NCBI GenBank assembly: GCA_023435855.1
Contig: JAEZLG010000038.1
Span: 1-9,757 of the forward strand
Reading direction: 5' to 3'
Length of the DNA: 9,757 nt
DNA from: Bacillota bacterium
GTDB taxonomy: Bacteria; Bacillota; Clostridia; Christensenellales; CAG-138
In this document: piece after piece, positions 1-7,205 of the stretch
How positions within the stretch are numbered: the first letter of the stretch is position 1
How the letters are laid out: every line of letters starts with the position of its first letter
Position numbers and translations under genes: made by a program
Notes under the pieces: generated by a model
What the model was told of the DNA's origin: nothing
Seen by the model: the letters and a program-made list of their open reading frames with translations, nothing else
The model's database searches: none

Positions 1-42
1 AGCAAGTAGTAAACAAAGCACAGTTGCTGCAGACTTTCGCAT
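1..42 (-). CDS. N-terminal fragment of an exported protein, cut by the window edge
   Basis: On the minus strand an ATG at 42-40 opens a frame reading MRKSAATVLCLLLA up to the window edge. Just upstream is AAAGGG (minus strand), 7 nt before the ATG, a good ribosome site. A basic N-terminus (R2, K3) followed by a hydrophobic run is what a Sec signal peptide looks like. The visible Cys does not sit in a clear lipobox, so lipoprotein or plain secreted protein cannot be separated. It diverges from the beta-propeller gene to its right. Only 14 codons are visible, so function is unknown; the call rests on ribosome site plus signal-like start. Confidence 0.55.
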   Translation of the reverse strand, partial: MRKSAATVLCLLLA

Positions 43-88
43 AGAAATACCCTTTCAAGTAACAATATTTGTAAGAATGGGTGCTATG

Positions 89-120
89 CGTAAACGGCAA
101 CATGCGGCTGCCGGCTTACG
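89..120. repeat. Imperfect inverted repeat between divergent genes
   Basis: CGTAA at 89-93 pairs with TTACG at 116-120, and CGGCA at 95-99 pairs with TGCCG at 109-113. This gives a 10-bp stem with a small asymmetric bulge (A94 against G114-C115) and a 9-nt loop. No T-run follows on either side, so it is not a standard intrinsic terminator. It lies upstream of both divergent genes and could be a protein-binding site or a 5'-UTR hairpin of the leftward gene. This is inference from position only. Confidence 0.35.
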
Positions 121-169
121 ATTGCACCGCTTTTTACTCTACCACGGCGGTATTGCTCCGTCAACCGCA

Positions 170-198
170 TTGCACCCTATTACGAAATCCTGTATAAT
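170..198 (+). promoter_or_regulatory. Sigma-A type promoter for the beta-propeller gene
   Basis: A -35 box TTGCAC (170-175) and a perfect -10 box TATAAT (193-198) are separated by exactly 17 bp. Transcription should begin near 205, leaving a leader of roughly 90 nt before the preferred TTG start at 298. The -35 lies inside the second of two ATTGCACC copies (121-128 and 169-176), which may be a regulator site or chance. Confidence 0.75.
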
Positions 199-297
199 AC
201 TACATGAAAATTAAGGAAAGCAGCTTGTTCCGCGATTTTCAAGCATCATGTGCCCGGTTATTTTTTGAGGGCGCGGGAAGCTGAGGTAAGGATAAAG

Positions 298-2085
298 TTG
301 GCAGTAAAACGCAGAAGAAAGCGGAGGCGCACGACCGCTCCGCAGGTTATCATCATACTTGTACTCTTCATCGTAGCGCTCGTATTGGGAGCGGTATTGC
401 TGTTTCGATCCTGTACGCCCGGTACCCCAGAGGATCCATCCGCAACACCGGGTAGTATTTTCGATAGTTTATTCCCCACGCCCGCACCTACATTTACACC
501 CGTACCTACGCCAACGCCGGAGCCCACCCCCACGCCCATACCCGATCCGACGAGTGCTGAGGGTACGACTGCCGATGACTTTGGGCTTGAAACGGAAATA
601 GAGCTTAACGGCGCGGCTATTTCCTCCTACTCTCGTGATACGAGCCTGACATTTGGCGATCCTTCAAACTACACTGCACTTGAGGGTATCATAACCTTCC
701 GCGGCAACAATTTCCGCGATGCGCCCGCCTACGGCTCAGCCGGTGCGGTAGAGGAAAAGAAGCTCGAAATCGTTTGGGAAAAAGATATTCCGGGGAGCAT
801 ATCCAAAAGCGGCGACGGCACCTGGTTTGGCTGCGGTTGGACGGGGCAGCCTCTTATCGTGCGCTGGCCTAGCAAAACGCGCAACATCATGAACCTCTAC
901 GACAGCGCCAAGCAAAAAGACGGCCTTGTGGAGGTAATCTACGCTACAGAAAACAGCTACATCTACTTTTTAGACCTTGAAAGCGGCGATTTCACGCGCG
1001 ATAAGGTCAACGGCAAGTGGACGTTTAAAGGCGCGGGCAGTCTTGATCCGCGCGGTTATCCTCTGCTCTATGTAGGTGCAGGCGATGCAGGCCCCAACGG
1101 CCCCGCCGAAAATATGATCATAAGCCTCATAGACGGCAAAAAGTTATATTCCTACGGTGCCAACGACCCATACTCACTCAGAAGCTTCCGTGCGTTTGAC
1201 GCAGCTACGCTTGTACACGCAGCTACGGATACCGTCACCTATGCATCAGAATCAGGCATCATCTACCAGATGAAGCTCAACACCGTATACGATGAGGCGG
1301 CGGGCACCATATCGGTTAATCCCTCCGACATTCTCAAGTGGCGCTATACAACCAAGCGCTCCCGTGATAATGGCTCAAGCGCATACTGGCTCGGGTTTGA
1401 ATCGAGCCCCATCATATGGCGGAATTTCATGTATGTGACCGATAATGCGGGCGACCTTTTCTGCATCGACATCAATACCATGGAGGTTGTATGGATGCAG
1501 GATGTATGGGATGATACCAATTGCACGCCGGTATTTGAAATCGACGAGGAGACGGGCGAATGCTCTATCTACGTCGGCACATCACTCCATTGGACCGCGG
1601 ACTCGAATAACGCAGGCCGCATCCCCTTCTGGCGCATCGACGCGCTCACGGGCAAGGTGGTTTGGGAGGCAGAAGGTTATCGTGTGACACGAAGCGGCAA
1701 TATATCCGGCGGCATACAGGACACCGCTGCTTTGGGCAAAAACAACTTAAGCGACCTTGTATATGTTGCCTACGCCCGCACGGCGGATACCGAAACCCGT
1801 GGAGTGCTTGTCGCCTACGACAAGGCAACCGGCGAAGAGCGCTGGGTTAAAAACCTTGATGCCTACTCATGGTCCTCCCCCATCATCCTTTATGACGACA
1901 ACGGAGATGGCTATGTAGTGGAGTTTGACTCCGCGGGCATGTGCTACCTATTTGACGGCAGAACAGGAGGGCTGCTTGACAAGTTGGAACTCGAAGGCAA
2001 TTTTGAGGCGAGCGCCGCTGCGTTTGACGACATGATCGTAATCGGCTCCCGCGCCTCACGCATATATGGGATAAAACTCAAGTAA
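298..2085 (+). CDS. Membrane-anchored extracellular PQQ-like beta-propeller protein
   Basis: Predicted 595-aa protein held in the membrane by one N-terminal segment, with a repeat domain outside the cell. A very basic stretch (KRRRKRRR) precedes a transmembrane helix at about residues 16-36, then a Thr/Pro-rich linker (about 60-84), then a large domain. That domain has blades of the PQQ type: IDALTGKVVW, YDKATGEERW and the weaker IDINTMEVVW and FDGRTGG, matching the family pattern xDxxTGxxxW. The TTG at 298 is preferred because AAGG (288-291) sits 6 nt upstream; the frame is open back to a GTG at 250, which has no ribosome site at a usable distance. There is no good lipobox after the helix. 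Such propellers usually bind proteins or act as scaffolds (BamB is the known relative), and none of the blades proves bound PQQ or enzyme activity. It is a single-gene unit with its own promoter and terminator. Family call is firm; role is unknown. Confidence 0.85.
   Translation: MAVKRRRKRRRTTAPQVIIILVLFIVALVLGAVLLFRSCTPGTPEDPSATPGSIFDSLFPTPAPTFTPVPTPTPEPTPTPIPDPTSAEGTTADDFGLETEIELNGAAISSYSRDTSLTFGDPSNYTALEGIITFRGNNFRDAPAYGSAGAVEEKKLEIVWEKDIPGSISKSGDGTWFGCGWTGQPLIVRWPSKTRNIMNLYDSAKQKDGLVEVIYATENSYIYFLDLESGDFTRDKVNGKWTFKGAGSLDPRGYPLLYVGAGDAGPNGPAENMIISLIDGKKLYSYGANDPYSLRSFRAFDAATLVHAATDTVTYASESGIIYQMKLNTVYDEAAGTISVNPSDILKWRYTTKRSRDNGSSAYWLGFESSPIIWRNFMYVTDNAGDLFCIDINTMEVVWMQDVWDDTNCTPVFEIDEETGECSIYVGTSLHWTADSNNAGRIPFWRIDALTGKVVWEAEGYRVTRSGNISGGIQDTAALGKNNLSDLVYVAYARTADTETRGVLVAYDKATGEERWVKNLDAYSWSSPIILYDDNGDGYVVEFDSAGMCYLFDGRTGGLLDKLELEGNFEASAAAFDDMIVIGSRASRIYGIKLK
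475..546 (+). repeat. Low-complexity Pro/Thr linker coding repeat
   Basis: Short degenerate repeats of CC- and AC-rich codons encode alternating PT/PTP units between the membrane helix and the propeller. Such linkers are common as wall-spanning stalks in Gram-positive surface proteins. The reverse strand reads as a Val/Gly repeat, which is a shadow and not a gene. Slippage could change the linker length between strains. Confidence 0.7.
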
Positions 2086-2109
2086 CATTTTTTAGTCATG
2101 AACACCTTT

Positions 2110-2148
2110 AACCCCGCATAGGAAGAGAAATATGCGGGGTTGTTTTTT
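2110..2148 (+). terminator. Intrinsic terminator after the beta-propeller gene
   Basis: ACCCCGCATA (2111-2120) and TATGCGGGGT (2131-2140) form a perfect 10-bp stem, extended by an A-T pair at 2110/2141, with a 10-nt loop. A run of six T follows (2143-2148). It lies 25 bp after the stop codon and fits a strong rho-independent terminator. Confidence 0.93.
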
Positions 2149-2198
2149 ATGTGCAGTAAGCAAATAAACCTCGGCACAACCTCTCGAAAGGTATGTAT

Positions 2199-3548
2199 AT
2201 GCTTGACGAACGGTTCAACATCGGCATGGCTTTTTTGCTGCTCGCGGCAGGCGTGTATTTTAGCTACATCACGCACTTTTTTCAACTGACGCATTTCATA
2301 AATGCACTTCTTGCGCCGTTTCGCCGCAGGGTAAACAAGAGCGGCATTTCCCCTTTTCGCGCGCTTTCTACAGCGCTTGCGGGTTCTGTGGGCACAGGCA
2401 ACATCGCAGGGGTGGCGAGCGCCATCGCCATAGGCGGCCCGGGTGCTGTGTTTTGGATGTGGGTGAGCGCGATGTTTGGCATGGCTACGAAATTTGCTGA
2501 GGTCGTGCTCGCACTTCATTACCGCGAGCGCGGCACGGATGGTGAAATTAAGGGCGGTGCTATGTATTGCATCGTGCGCGGCATGGGGGAAAATTGGCGC
2601 TGGCTTGCGGGGGCGTTTTGCATGTTTGGGATGCTCGCCTCCTTCGGCGTCGGCAACATGGTGCAGGTAAACACCATTTCATCCGCGGTGAACGAAGCCG
2701 TATTCTCATTTTTCCCCGATGTATCAAAAACTGCCGTCAACCTTACCGTGGGAATTTTGGTCGCAGCACTGGTGGGAGTTGTTACATTCGGCGGTGCAAA
2801 GCGCGTGGGTGCTTTTGCGGAAGTGCTGATGCCGTTTATGAGTATACTCTATATTGCGGCGACGCTTCTTGTGATTGTGCCGAATGCCAATAAGCTTTTC
2901 ACCGTTATGTCAGAAATTATGAAAGCTGCGTTTGGCGGCATGCGCCCGGCTCTTGGCGGTATTGGCGGGTTCACAGTTGCGCAGGCGTTTAAATACGGCA
3001 TGCAGCGTGGCGTATTTTCAAACGAAGCGGGCCTTGGTTCCGCGCCCATCGCGCATGCCGCGGCAGAAACCAAAAATCCCGTCGAACAGGGCATGTTGGG
3101 CATTATAGAGGTGTTTATCGACACCATTGTAATCTGTAGCCTTACGGCGTTTATGGTGCTTGTATCGGGCACAATCATACCTTACGGCGACGCAAACGCC
3201 AACGGCATGGAGATTGCAGCAAAGTCTCTGGCTACCGCCGCCGGCTCGCAGGGCGCAGGGGTTTTTCTGGCAGCATCGGTACTTTTGTTTGCGTTTTGCT
3301 CTATTTTGACATGGTCTCTTTATGGGACACGCTGCGCAGAGTTTTTATTTAAGGAGCGTGGTGCGTTCTTCTTCAGAATCGTTTTTTTGTGCGGCGTAAT
3401 CATAGGCGCATCGCTTGAAGCATCGCTCGTTTGGCGACTCGGGGAAACACTTAATTCGCTTATGGCGATACCGAACCTCATCATGCTCGTCACGCTTGCA
3501 CCAGTCGTCGTAAAGGAGGTACGTTCCTACAAAACGCTTTTAAAATAA
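2199..3548 (+). CDS. AGCS-family sodium:alanine/glycine symporter
   Basis: Integral membrane carrier of about 449 aa that imports a small neutral amino acid (alanine, glycine or a relative) with Na+ or H+. The family signature GGPGAVFWMW is at about residues 79-88, preceded by the conserved GSVGTGNIAG segment. A second conserved block, NEAGLGSAPIAHAAAET, is at about 275-291. Hydrophobic helices fill most of the rest, and the length is normal for AlsT/DagA-like proteins. The ATG at 2199 is chosen over the in-frame ATG at 2193, because GAAAGG (2186-2191) is 7 nt before the former but only 1 nt before the latter. It starts just after the terminator of the preceding gene. I see no clear promoter in the gap and no terminator after it, so read-through into hflX is possible. 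Exact substrate cannot be read from sequence. Confidence 0.93.
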   Translation: MLDERFNIGMAFLLLAAGVYFSYITHFFQLTHFINALLAPFRRRVNKSGISPFRALSTALAGSVGTGNIAGVASAIAIGGPGAVFWMWVSAMFGMATKFAEVVLALHYRERGTDGEIKGGAMYCIVRGMGENWRWLAGAFCMFGMLASFGVGNMVQVNTISSAVNEAVFSFFPDVSKTAVNLTVGILVAALVGVVTFGGAKRVGAFAEVLMPFMSILYIAATLLVIVPNANKLFTVMSEIMKAAFGGMRPALGGIGGFTVAQAFKYGMQRGVFSNEAGLGSAPIAHAAAETKNPVEQGMLGIIEVFIDTIVICSLTAFMVLVSGTIIPYGDANANGMEIAAKSLATAAGSQGAGVFLAASVLLFAFCSILTWSLYGTRCAEFLFKERGAFFFRIVFLCGVIIGASLEASLVWRLGETLNSLMAIPNLIMLVTLAPVVVKEVRSYKTLLK

Positions 3549-3582
3549 CTTCCCCGCAACAGGTATAGCGATAAAAATTACA

Positions 3583-3599
3583 TGTTGTGGTATAATACC
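3583..3599 (+). promoter_or_regulatory. Extended -10 promoter for hflX
   Basis: TGG-TATAAT (TG at 3588-3589, TATAAT at 3591-3596) is an extended -10 element. No good -35 lies 17 bp upstream, as expected for this promoter type. The -10 sits in a perfect 11-bp palindrome, GGTATAATACC (3589-3599). Predicted start of transcription is near 3603, giving a leader of about 45 nt with TGAGGG just upstream of the hflX ATG. Confidence 0.6.
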
Positions 3600-3647
3600 C
3601 AAACAGGCGGCAAAGAGCCGTGAATTCACCGAAAACATGAGGGCTGT

Positions 3648-5420
3648 ATGGAGCACAAAATCAACGGAAATACCCAAGGTGTAAGAGCGTCTTTGCTGGA
3701 GCAAATTGCGCTCCTTTACGATTTGAAAATGAACCAGGACGAGTTTGCCTCGTTTGAGCTTTTGCAGCTGATGGCGGAGTTTACAGCGCGCATGGGCAGG
3801 GAGATTTCCGTGTATATATCGCGTGACGGGCGCGTGGCGGACGTATCCTTAGGCGATACGGGCAAGGTCGTTATGCCAACGCTTCGGCTCGTGCGAAATG
3901 AGGACAGGTTAAGTGGCGTCAGGTGTATCCACACTCACCCCAACGGCGACTCGCGTCCGTCGGGCGTGGACCTTGGCACATTAAGGAGCAGCCGACTTGA
4001 CAGCATGGCATCCTTGGGTGTAAGCCCGGATGGGAAACCGCTGTCTCTTTATGCGGCGTTTTTGGGCGAAATGGAAAACAACGAGCGCACCGTGGAGCTC
4101 TATGGGCCGCTTAGGCCGTACAAACTCCCCAATGCGCTTCTCATGCAGGAAATAGTAAATGCAGATGCGCGGCTTAAATCGAGCACCAAGGAGGTGCTTG
4201 AAGCAAAACCTCAGCGTGCGGTACTCGTGGGCCTTGATACAAACGGCGGCTTCGACTCCATGGCGGAATTAAAGGAGCTTGCGATAAGTGCGGGTGCACA
4301 AGTTGTTGGGCAGTTTACCCAAAAGCGCAAGGATATCGATAATGCCACCTACATAGGCTCCGGCAAGGCAGATGAGCTTTCCCTCTCCGCGAGTGAACTT
4401 GAGGCTGATCTAATCATATTTGACGATGAGCTCAGCGCCATTCAGGTACGAAACCTGGAAAACGCAACGGGCACGGCTGTGATTGACCGCACAACGCTCA
4501 TACTCGATATTTTTGCAGCGCGCGCACAGTCGCGCGAGGGCAAGCTGCAAGTAGAGCTCGCCCAGCTTAAGTACAGCCTACCGCATCTTCTCGGGCAGGG
4601 CCGCACACTATCGCAGCAGGGCGGCGGTATCGGCACAAGAGGCCCCGGCGAGCGCAAGCTTGAGATTGATCGCCGAAGGATCAAGCGGCGTATTTACGAA
4701 CTGCAGCAGGAACTGAATGAAATAGAAAAACAGCGCGGTTTGCGGCGCGAGCGACGCGAGAAGAATAAGATTCCCCTCATCGCACTCGTTGGCTATACCA
4801 ATGCCGGCAAATCCAGCCTCCTCAATGCAGTTTCGGGCGCGGGCGTGCTCGCGGAAGATAAGCTATTTGCTACGCTCGACCCCGTGGTGCGGCAGGTGGA
4901 GCTCACAAGCGGCGTACCGGTTTTATTCTCCGACACCGTGGGATTTATCAGCAAGCTCCCCCACGACCTTGTGGACGCGTTTCGCTCAACCCTCGAGGAG
5001 GTGAAAGAAGCCGACCTTGTGCTCCATATAATCGACGCTTCTTCACAGGAGCTTAAGGCGCAAAAAGCAGTGGTCGAGGACGTACTTGCAAGCCTTGGTG
5101 CACTCGACACGCCGCGCATCGATGTCTACAATAAAATCGACAAGCTTAAAGAAAAGCCAACTCCACGAGACGGTACGGCGTATATCAGCGCTTCAAGCAG
5201 TGAGGGCATAGAAGAGCTCATGCAAATGGTAGAGCATAAGCTTAGCGCTTCACGCCAAAGGGTGGAAGTTTTAATCCCCTACGGTAAATACGAGGCGATA
5301 TCGCTTATACGCGCGGAAGGTAAGCTGTTAAACGAAGAACACGCAGAGGAAGGTACCAAGGTAACGGCGCTTCTCGACGAGAAGACATTATGGAAGCTTA
5401 AAAAGCTGCTTGAAGGATAA
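3648..5420 (+). CDS. hflX: GTPase HflX with N-terminal RadC/JAMM-like domain
   Basis: 590-aa ribosome-associated GTPase; HflX proteins bind the 50S subunit and split or rescue stalled and stress-damaged ribosomes. The core starts near residue 188: an HflX domain with the Gly-rich GGGIGTRGPGE block (325-335), then a basic coiled helix (about 340-372), then the G domain. Nucleotide motifs are intact: G1 GYTNAGKS (382-389), G2 Thr in ATLDP (408-412), G3 DTVGF (429-433), G4 NKID (495-498), G5 SAS (514-516). The first 160 or so residues are extra compared with E. coli HflX (about 426 aa). They contain E52 in REISVYISRDG and HTHPNGDSRPSGVD (95-108), which matches the JAMM metal pattern E...HxHP...SxxD as spaced in RadC. 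GAGGG (3639-3643) lies 4 nt before the ATG. GTPase call is very firm; the JAMM reading is by motif only. Confidence 0.96.
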   Translation: MEHKINGNTQGVRASLLEQIALLYDLKMNQDEFASFELLQLMAEFTARMGREISVYISRDGRVADVSLGDTGKVVMPTLRLVRNEDRLSGVRCIHTHPNGDSRPSGVDLGTLRSSRLDSMASLGVSPDGKPLSLYAAFLGEMENNERTVELYGPLRPYKLPNALLMQEIVNADARLKSSTKEVLEAKPQRAVLVGLDTNGGFDSMAELKELAISAGAQVVGQFTQKRKDIDNATYIGSGKADELSLSASELEADLIIFDDELSAIQVRNLENATGTAVIDRTTLILDIFAARAQSREGKLQVELAQLKYSLPHLLGQGRTLSQQGGGIGTRGPGERKLEIDRRRIKRRIYELQQELNEIEKQRGLRRERREKNKIPLIALVGYTNAGKSSLLNAVSGAGVLAEDKLFATLDPVVRQVELTSGVPVLFSDTVGFISKLPHDLVDAFRSTLEEVKEADLVLHIIDASSQELKAQKAVVEDVLASLGALDTPRIDVYNKIDKLKEKPTPRDGTAYISASSSEGIEELMQMVEHKLSASRQRVEVLIPYGKYEAISLIRAEGKLLNEEHAEEGTKVTALLDEKTLWKLKKLLEG

Positions 5421-5437
5421 CAATGGGAGGAAATGTT

Positions 5438-5629
5438 ATGTGGCCCGTTATCGCGATCATCGTTGCAGTTGCGGTTGCACTGGTTAACGTATGTTCGGTG
5501 AACTGGGTTTACTTTGATGCGGAGCGTCGCGGACTTGATGCCAAAAGATGGCGGCGTATAGCGTTTTTGGTACCGGGCGGAGTATTTTACTACCTCATTA
5601 CACGGCAAAAGGACAACAGCTTATTCTAA
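5438..5629 (+). CDS. Small membrane protein downstream of hflX
   Basis: Predicted 63-aa protein, not assigned to a named family. Residues 2-22 are a membrane helix, followed by WVYFDAERRG (about 23-32), a charged stretch KRWRR, and a second hydrophobic segment (about 41-54) ending in a polar tail. The W-x-Y-x-D-A-x-x-RG pattern followed by a helix recalls small bacterial membrane proteins annotated as unknown. The ATG at 5438 is preferred because GGGAGG (5425-5430) sits 7 nt upstream; an in-frame ATG at 5423 has no ribosome site at the right distance. It begins 17 bp after the hflX stop with no promoter between, so it is probably co-transcribed. Strong ribosome site and placement support a real gene; function unknown. 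Confidence 0.8.
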   Translation: MWPVIAIIVAVAVALVNVCSVNWVYFDAERRGLDAKRWRRIAFLVPGGVFYYLITRQKDNSLF

Positions 5630-5643
5630 GAGCCTATTATAAC

Positions 5644-5675
5644 AAAGAGCCGGATCTTTACGGATCCGGTTCTTT
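5644..5675. terminator. Hairpin between convergent genes, likely bidirectional terminator
   Basis: AAAGAGCCGGATC (5644-5656) pairs with GATCCGGTTCTTT (5663-5675) over 13 positions with one G-T wobble and a 6-nt loop. The outer arms are A-rich on the left and T-rich on the right, so each strand ends its stem in a short U-rich tract, though neither has a long T-run. It lies between the hflX-side stop (5629) and the leftward permease stop (5680), fitting a shared terminator. Confidence 0.75.
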
Positions 5676-5679
5676 ACTA

Positions 5680-6348
5680 TTAAAACTCTCTTTTACTATA
5701 AGCTTTAGAGGAAATTCGGTAGGACAGATACATTGCGGCAAGCCAGACTGCGATTAGGAGAACGGAGGTTATCATTGGGTTTACACGGCTCCATGTATAA
5801 ATGGAAGCAAAAAATGCATCCAGCTGCTCCTGGAATAGATTGTAGGAAAGTATAACGACGGGGATTATAAGGAATGGGAGAACACCCAGCAGCTTTGCTT
5901 TAGCGTAGCCGAGGCGAAAAAACAGCGGAAGCTGTATGGCCTGCACGAAGGTAATAAACGCAAGGCCGATGCATAATTCGGCAGTATGCTGCGCCCAATC
6001 GACGGTAGCTTCTTTAAATACGCCTGCGAGTGCAGCAATCGCCGTCGCAACAAGCCCAACAAAAAGATCAGCAGAAAACGCAAACAGATACCTGCCGAGC
6101 ACAACGCTTTGCCTTTTAATGGAGAGAGTTGCATACAGCGCGTCAATGCCGTTTTGCTCGCCCACCGCAAACGGATAACTCGCAAATATCGCACCGAAAC
6201 CCATTAACAAGAACATCACGGATACACCGCCATCCGTAAAAGACACGAAAAAAATCGGCATGAGTAAAAGTATGAGCAGGTTCTTCCACGTGAGATACGG
6301 CTTAACGGTAATTACATCAAGCTTTAAAAAGCGCAACGCCTGTTTCAT
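5680..6348 (-). CDS. ABC-2 type transporter permease subunit
   Basis: 222-aa membrane protein with about six hydrophobic segments (roughly 23-37, 42-62, 84-110, 124-146, 152-172, 192-213). The stretch YPFAVGEQNGIDALYATLSIKRQSVV, about residues 58-83, split here by motif as YPFAVGEQ and LSIKRQ, resembles the ABC-2 permease group in which an export permease has a conserved 'E..G.d.l...LP..R..iV..+Y' block. Its ATG overlaps the stop of the upstream ATPase by 4 nt (ATGA), so translation is probably coupled. Together with the ATPase it should form an exporter or membrane-remodelling complex, two permeases and two ATPases per complex. Substrate is unknown; YtrA-linked systems in Bacillus respond to cell-wall antibiotics, a family-level hint only. 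Confidence 0.88.
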   Translation of the reverse strand: MKQALRFLKLDVITVKPYLTWKNLLILLLMPIFFVSFTDGGVSVMFLLMGFGAIFASYPFAVGEQNGIDALYATLSIKRQSVVLGRYLFAFSADLFVGLVATAIAALAGVFKEATVDWAQHTAELCIGLAFITFVQAIQLPLFFRLGYAKAKLLGVLPFLIIPVVILSYNLFQEQLDAFFASIYTWSRVNPMITSVLLIAVWLAAMYLSYRISSKAYSKREF

Positions 6349-7205
6349 AACTTGCTTGCCTCCTTGTTCATGAAAACAATCAGTTCCTCAAGTGACACAG
6401 CCTCCGCATTTACACCGCGTGGCAGTTCCTTAAGCCTTACAGTCTCCGCGAGCGCCTCAAAACCCGTTGAATAATTCCTCAAACCGATAAGCATCCCCTT
6501 CGGAATTTGTTGAAGCTCCTTTTTGCCACCCTTTACGATTGCGTACTTTTCCATAAGCTCCTCCTTCAACCCCGTAAACACGATCTCGCCGTTTAGGATA
6601 AAACTTATATAGTCCGCGATTTTTTCAAGGTCGGAAGTGATGTGTGTGGAATAGAGCACCGAGTTTTGCTCATCCTCCACGAACTCCAACAGAAGCTCGC
6701 ACAGCTCGGCTCGCGCAACGGGATCCAGCCCGCTAGTGGGTTCATCTAATATCAAAAGTTTCGCTGAGTTTGAAAGCGCAACCGCAGTCATGAGCTTCAT
6801 CTTCATGCCTCGCGATAGCTCCTTGAGTTTTTTATTTTTCGAAATGTGAAAGCGCCTCAAATAACCATCATACGCTGCTGCATTCCATTTTGAATAAAAG
6901 GGGGCGACAGCCTTCTCCACATCCGCCACTGTCCAATCATTCACGTAAAACGGTGCGTCCATCACAACACCTACGCGGTCATTGAGCATGACGTCATTGT
7001 CCTTTGTGTTCTTACCCAGCAAAGTGATTTCACCCGACTCATAGCCAACCATGTTAAGGATCGATTTGATGGTTGTGGTTTTACCTGCGCCGTTTGGGCC
7101 TACAAAACCCATGATATAACCTTTCGGCAGCGCAAAGCTCACGTTTTTGAGAGCGAATTCTTTATAGCTTTTGTTGAGGTTTTTGATATTAAGAGCATCA
7201 CTCAT
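6345..7205 (-). CDS. ABC transporter ATP-binding protein, YtrB-like
   Basis: 286-aa nucleotide-binding subunit that powers the adjacent permease. In numbering from the upstream ATG at 7211 (288 aa): Walker A GPNGAGKTT (38-46), signature LSRGM (132-136, the usual variant of LSGGQ in ABC-2 ATPases), Walker B LLILDEP (152-158) with the catalytic Glu at 157, D-loop SGLD, and the switch His in STHIT (H190). The Q-loop Gln is replaced around VVMDAPF (83-88), common in this subgroup. The start at 7205 is chosen over 7211 because GGAGG (7216-7212) is 6 nt from it but touches the other. It then overlaps the repressor stop by 8 nt (ATGAGTGA), implying translational coupling. The C-terminal 70 residues are an extension with no motif I recognise. 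Confidence 0.94.
   Translation of the reverse strand: MSDALNIKNLNKSYKEFALKNVSFALPKGYIMGFVGPNGAGKTTTIKSILNMVGYESGEITLLGKNTKDNDVMLNDRVGVVMDAPFYVNDWTVADVEKAVAPFYSKWNAAAYDGYLRRFHISKNKKLKELSRGMKMKLMTAVALSNSAKLLILDEPTSGLDPVARAELCELLLEFVEDEQNSVLYSTHITSDLEKIADYISFILNGEIVFTGLKEELMEKYAIVKGGKKELQQIPKGMLIGLRNYSTGFEALAETVRLKELPRGVNAEAVSLEELIVFMNKEASKL

Noticed and set aside
404..415. A possible lipobox Cys after the membrane helix of the beta-propeller protein
   Set aside because: The residues before Cys are F-R-S, which lacks the Leu/Val/Ile at -3 and has an Arg at -2; a simple membrane anchor fits better.
258..539. A minus-strand frame giving a Val/Gly repeat protein
   Set aside because: It is the antisense reading of the Pro/Thr linker and membrane helix of the beta-propeller protein; the repeat comes from the linker codons.
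1944..2519. A 191-codon minus-strand frame across the end of the beta-propeller gene and the start of the symporter
   Set aside because: It runs antisense through two well-supported genes and through the terminator hairpin, its product is rich in His, Arg, Lys and Cys with no family pattern, and both overlapped proteins have clear families.
2567..2893. A 108-codon plus-strand frame inside the symporter gene
   Set aside because: It is an out-of-frame shadow rich in Arg, Cys and Gly, lies wholly within the AGCS coding region and shows no recognised motif.
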